Shown here piece by piece: positions 61,953 through 64,000 of a DNA stretch of 64,000 nt. The stretch comes from Pseudoips prasinana (Eukaryota; Arthropoda; Insecta; Lepidoptera; Nolidae). Location of the stretch: positions 25,146,001 through 25,210,000 of the forward strand of contig OX621255.1 of NCBI GenBank assembly GCA_951640165.1, in the 5' to 3' direction. Under the pieces are notes generated by a model, which did no database searches, had not been told where the DNA came from, and saw only the letters and a list, made by a program, of their open reading frames with translations. The first letter of the stretch is position 1. Every line of letters starts with the position of its first letter. The translations under genes and the position numbers were made by a program.

Positions 61953-63500
61953 TTATTGCCTAGTAGATATCGTCAAATAGTGCTGTTTCACCATATTTTT
62001 AAATACATGCTGTGATTGAGCGCACCTGATCTGTATTGGCAGCGCATTCCATAAGCGCACAGCTTGTACACTGAAGGATTTGTCGGTGAAATTAGTGGAA
62101 TGCGCTGGCATTTGGAGTCGTAAGTTTTCTGAAGACCGCAAGAGTCTCGAATGAGTTGAGTGAAGAAACTTGAAACGTTCCTTGAGATAGAGAGGAGTAG
62201 CGGGATTGAACAGAATACTGTATAGAAGCGTGACAATGTGAGTATTCCGACGAAGTCTTATGGGCAGCCACTTGAGTTTAGTGCGAAATTCAGAGACGTG
62301 ATCATATTTACGCAAACCAAATATGAATCGTATACAGAAGTTTTGAAGTCGCTCAAGTTTATCAAGTTGGTCCTCCGTGACATCAAGATAACTGGTATCA
62401 CCATAGTCAAGGATATGGAGAAGCAAGGACTGCGCAAGTGCAATTTTGGTAGCAGTAGGGAGAAAGTTTCGTAGGCGTCTTAGGGAACTAGCAGAAGCAA
62501 ACATCTTTCTGCTAACTTCTTGTATTTGTGGACCCCAGGAAAGAGTTTTGTCTATATAAATACCTAAATTCTTCACCTTGTCAGTATAAGGTATAACAGT
62601 GCCGTTGAAAACGACATGGGGAATTTGGGACCAATCAACATTAGTAATTTTCCGAGAGCTGCCAACAACAATGACTTGACACTTTTCTGGATTAACATTG
62701 ATACCATATCTCATGCTCCACTTATTTATATGAGATAAGTCTTTGTTAATGACATTAATGGCTTCCGATAGCTTGTCAAAAGGTGTTTGGGTGTATATTT
62801 GAAGATCATCCGCGTAAAGGTGGTCGGCTGAAATAAGTTGGTCAGAAATAGCATTAATAAATATAGCGAAAAGCAAAGGAGATAAAACGCCACCCTGTGG
62901 TACACCAGCAGTAGTATCACACCAAGAAGAGAAAGAGTCTTCTATGCGAACCCGCTGCCGACATCCAAACAGGTAACTGCGAAACCAGTCAATTACCGTT
63001 GGAGATATGTTAGTAGAGCGTAAAATGGCCAAAAGGATGTCAAAATCTACCGTGTTAAAGGCATTGCTGAAGTCCAACAATGTAAGCACTGTCATTTTGC
63101 CATTTTCCATGCCTGTCCTGATATCTTCCGCAACATTGATAAAGGCTGTGGTCGTACTGTGACCTGGACGAAAACCGGATTGGTAAGGATTGAGGAGATT
63201 GTTCTTGCGTAGGAACACACTGCGTTGGTTATGGATGAGTCGCTCAAGAACTTTTGATAGAAAAGGAAGTATAGATATTGGACGGTACTGGGAAATTGAA
63301 GTGGGATGGGATTTCTTTGGTAAAGGAATGATATGTGCGTTTTTCCACAAGGATGGAAAGACACCACTAGAAATGGAAAAATTGAGGATATGGCAGATAA
63401 TGGGAAGGATTTCGTCAAGGATAGGTAGGATCATGTTACGGCTAATACAGTCGCTACCAATAGCATCAGATGCTATTGACAATACGCTCGTCTTAACATC
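61953..63500 (-). pseudogene. CR1-like LINE reverse transcriptase
   Basis: Non-LTR RT copying its own RNA at the nick. Motifs in order: FPSLWKNAHIIPLPKKS, YRPISILPFLSKVLERL, QSGFRPGHSTTTAF, motif A LTLLDFSNAFNTVD with its Asp, AGVPQGGVLSPLLFAIFIN and HLYADDLQIY, then KNLGIYIDKTLSW and a C terminus with AVRLWNALPIQIR. It is open for more than 500 codons; the frame also continues upstream past the TTG at 63482 (FSACDVKTSV). A one-base frame change at about 63515-63545 separates it from the next part, so the ORF is broken once. Confidence 0.88.
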
Positions 63501-63516
63501 ACAAGCAGAGAATTGA

Positions 63517-64000
63517 CTAAAGACAAAATGTGGAAAGTTGGGAGTTTACAGTCCTGTCAAAGTTGGACGAAGATGAGAAGTGCTGATTAAGCAAGTTGAG
63601 GTCTAGGTCTTTGGGAATACTATCTTGTCGTGATTTTCCGACCCCCATAGATCTAAGAAATTTCCATACTTTCGCTGGGTCTCCATTTTGAACAGATTTA
63701 TGAATATGCTGGCCTTGTGCATCCCTACACACCTTATTACAGTGATTTCTTATACTGATATATTTATCCCGGTGATGATCAGTTTTTCGTATCTTCATTT
63801 TAGTTTTTGCTATAACTTTCTTATGGAGAAGTATTTTTATATCATCTGAAAGCCAAGGTGCTGGAAGATGTTTCAATCTGATAGGCCGGACAGGAGCATG
63901 TTTGTCGTAGATATTGACTATTGTTGACGTAAAAATATCGACTTTTTCATCAATGGTGTTAGCGTTAAGGAGCGTTGTCCAATCAACGCTGCTGGCGTCC
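63517..64000 (-). pseudogene. CR1-like LINE ORF2, upstream part (partial)
   Basis: The frame is open from the window end: DASSVDWTTLLNANTIDEKV, HLPAPWLSDDIK (conserved CR1/Jockey 'PW.s.di'), AKVWKFLRSMGVGK, stop at 63517 after LSTFCL. The domain between endonuclease and RT; the endonuclease lies beyond position 64000. Confidence 0.82.

Larger units (their letters stand above)
61578..64000 (-). mobile_element. CR1-like LINE (runs off the window)
   Basis: The minus-strand 3' UTR ends GCAATAAAGTGTACTTCTTC with a (TTC)n tail at 61578-61600, typical of CR1-type elements that end in short simple repeats rather than poly(A). ORF2 lies at 61953 and upward; the 5' part is outside the window. Confidence 0.85.

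Overview
The window looks like nuclear DNA of a moth or butterfly (Lepidoptera); no species is claimed. The signs are two intron-containing fatty-acid-binding-protein (FABP) genes of insect type, AT-rich sequence, and a dense load of repeats: tRNA-derived SINEs, small Helitrons ending CTAG, mariner, piggyBac, RTE, LOA/I-like and CR1-like LINEs, a Ty3/Gypsy-type LTR element, and many MITEs. There are no operons, CRISPR arrays or rRNA genes.

Host genes. FABP-A has four exons on the + strand (2570-2651, 25256-25422, 28627-28737, 29335-29394; 139 aa). Its first intron is 22.6 kb and is filled almost entirely by transposons. FABP-B has four exons on the + strand (43472-43541, 43970-44133, 45840-45950, 47229-47282; 132 aa) with a TATA box at 43401. 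Both share the intron phases 1, 0, 0 and the C-terminal Arg-x-Tyr, so they are a diverged pair of tandem paralogues. A third candidate host gene is a 34-residue Cys/Gly-rich ORF at 9592-9696 inside FABP-A intron 1. A SINE has landed exactly at its start codon.

Layout. 1-2.5 kb: a 60-bp minisatellite with a three-unit higher-order repeat, SINEs and a MITE. 2.57-29.4 kb: FABP-A. Its intron 1 holds Helitrons, MITEs, foldbacks, a mariner copy (15275-16562) and a four-level nest (SINE, then a LINE fragment with a 52-bp target duplication, then an RTE LINE at 16996-24705, then an LTR element at 19435-23605). Intron 2 holds a second, nearly identical mariner (26843-28130). 29.4-33.8 kb: a piggyBac element (30251-33628) inside an older hAT-like element. 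34-43 kb: MITEs, LINE fragments, Helitrons and SINEs. 43.4-47.3 kb: FABP-B. 47.4-56.5 kb: a ~170-bp tandem array split by a LOA/I-like LINE (47620-55652), itself split by a 2.17-kb DNA element with terminal inverted repeats (50928-53101) that carries remnants of unknown coding exons. 56.5-61.5 kb: mostly non-coding, with a broken unknown gene, a long foldback, a degenerate minisatellite and SINEs. 61.6-64 kb: a CR1-like LINE (minus strand) running off the window end.

The nesting gives relative ages. The twin mariners (two differences noticed over 1288 bp) and the LTR element (three differences noticed between its 318-bp LTRs) are the youngest. The RTE and LOA LINEs are older and broken. All coordinates, splice sites and identities were read by eye, without alignment software.
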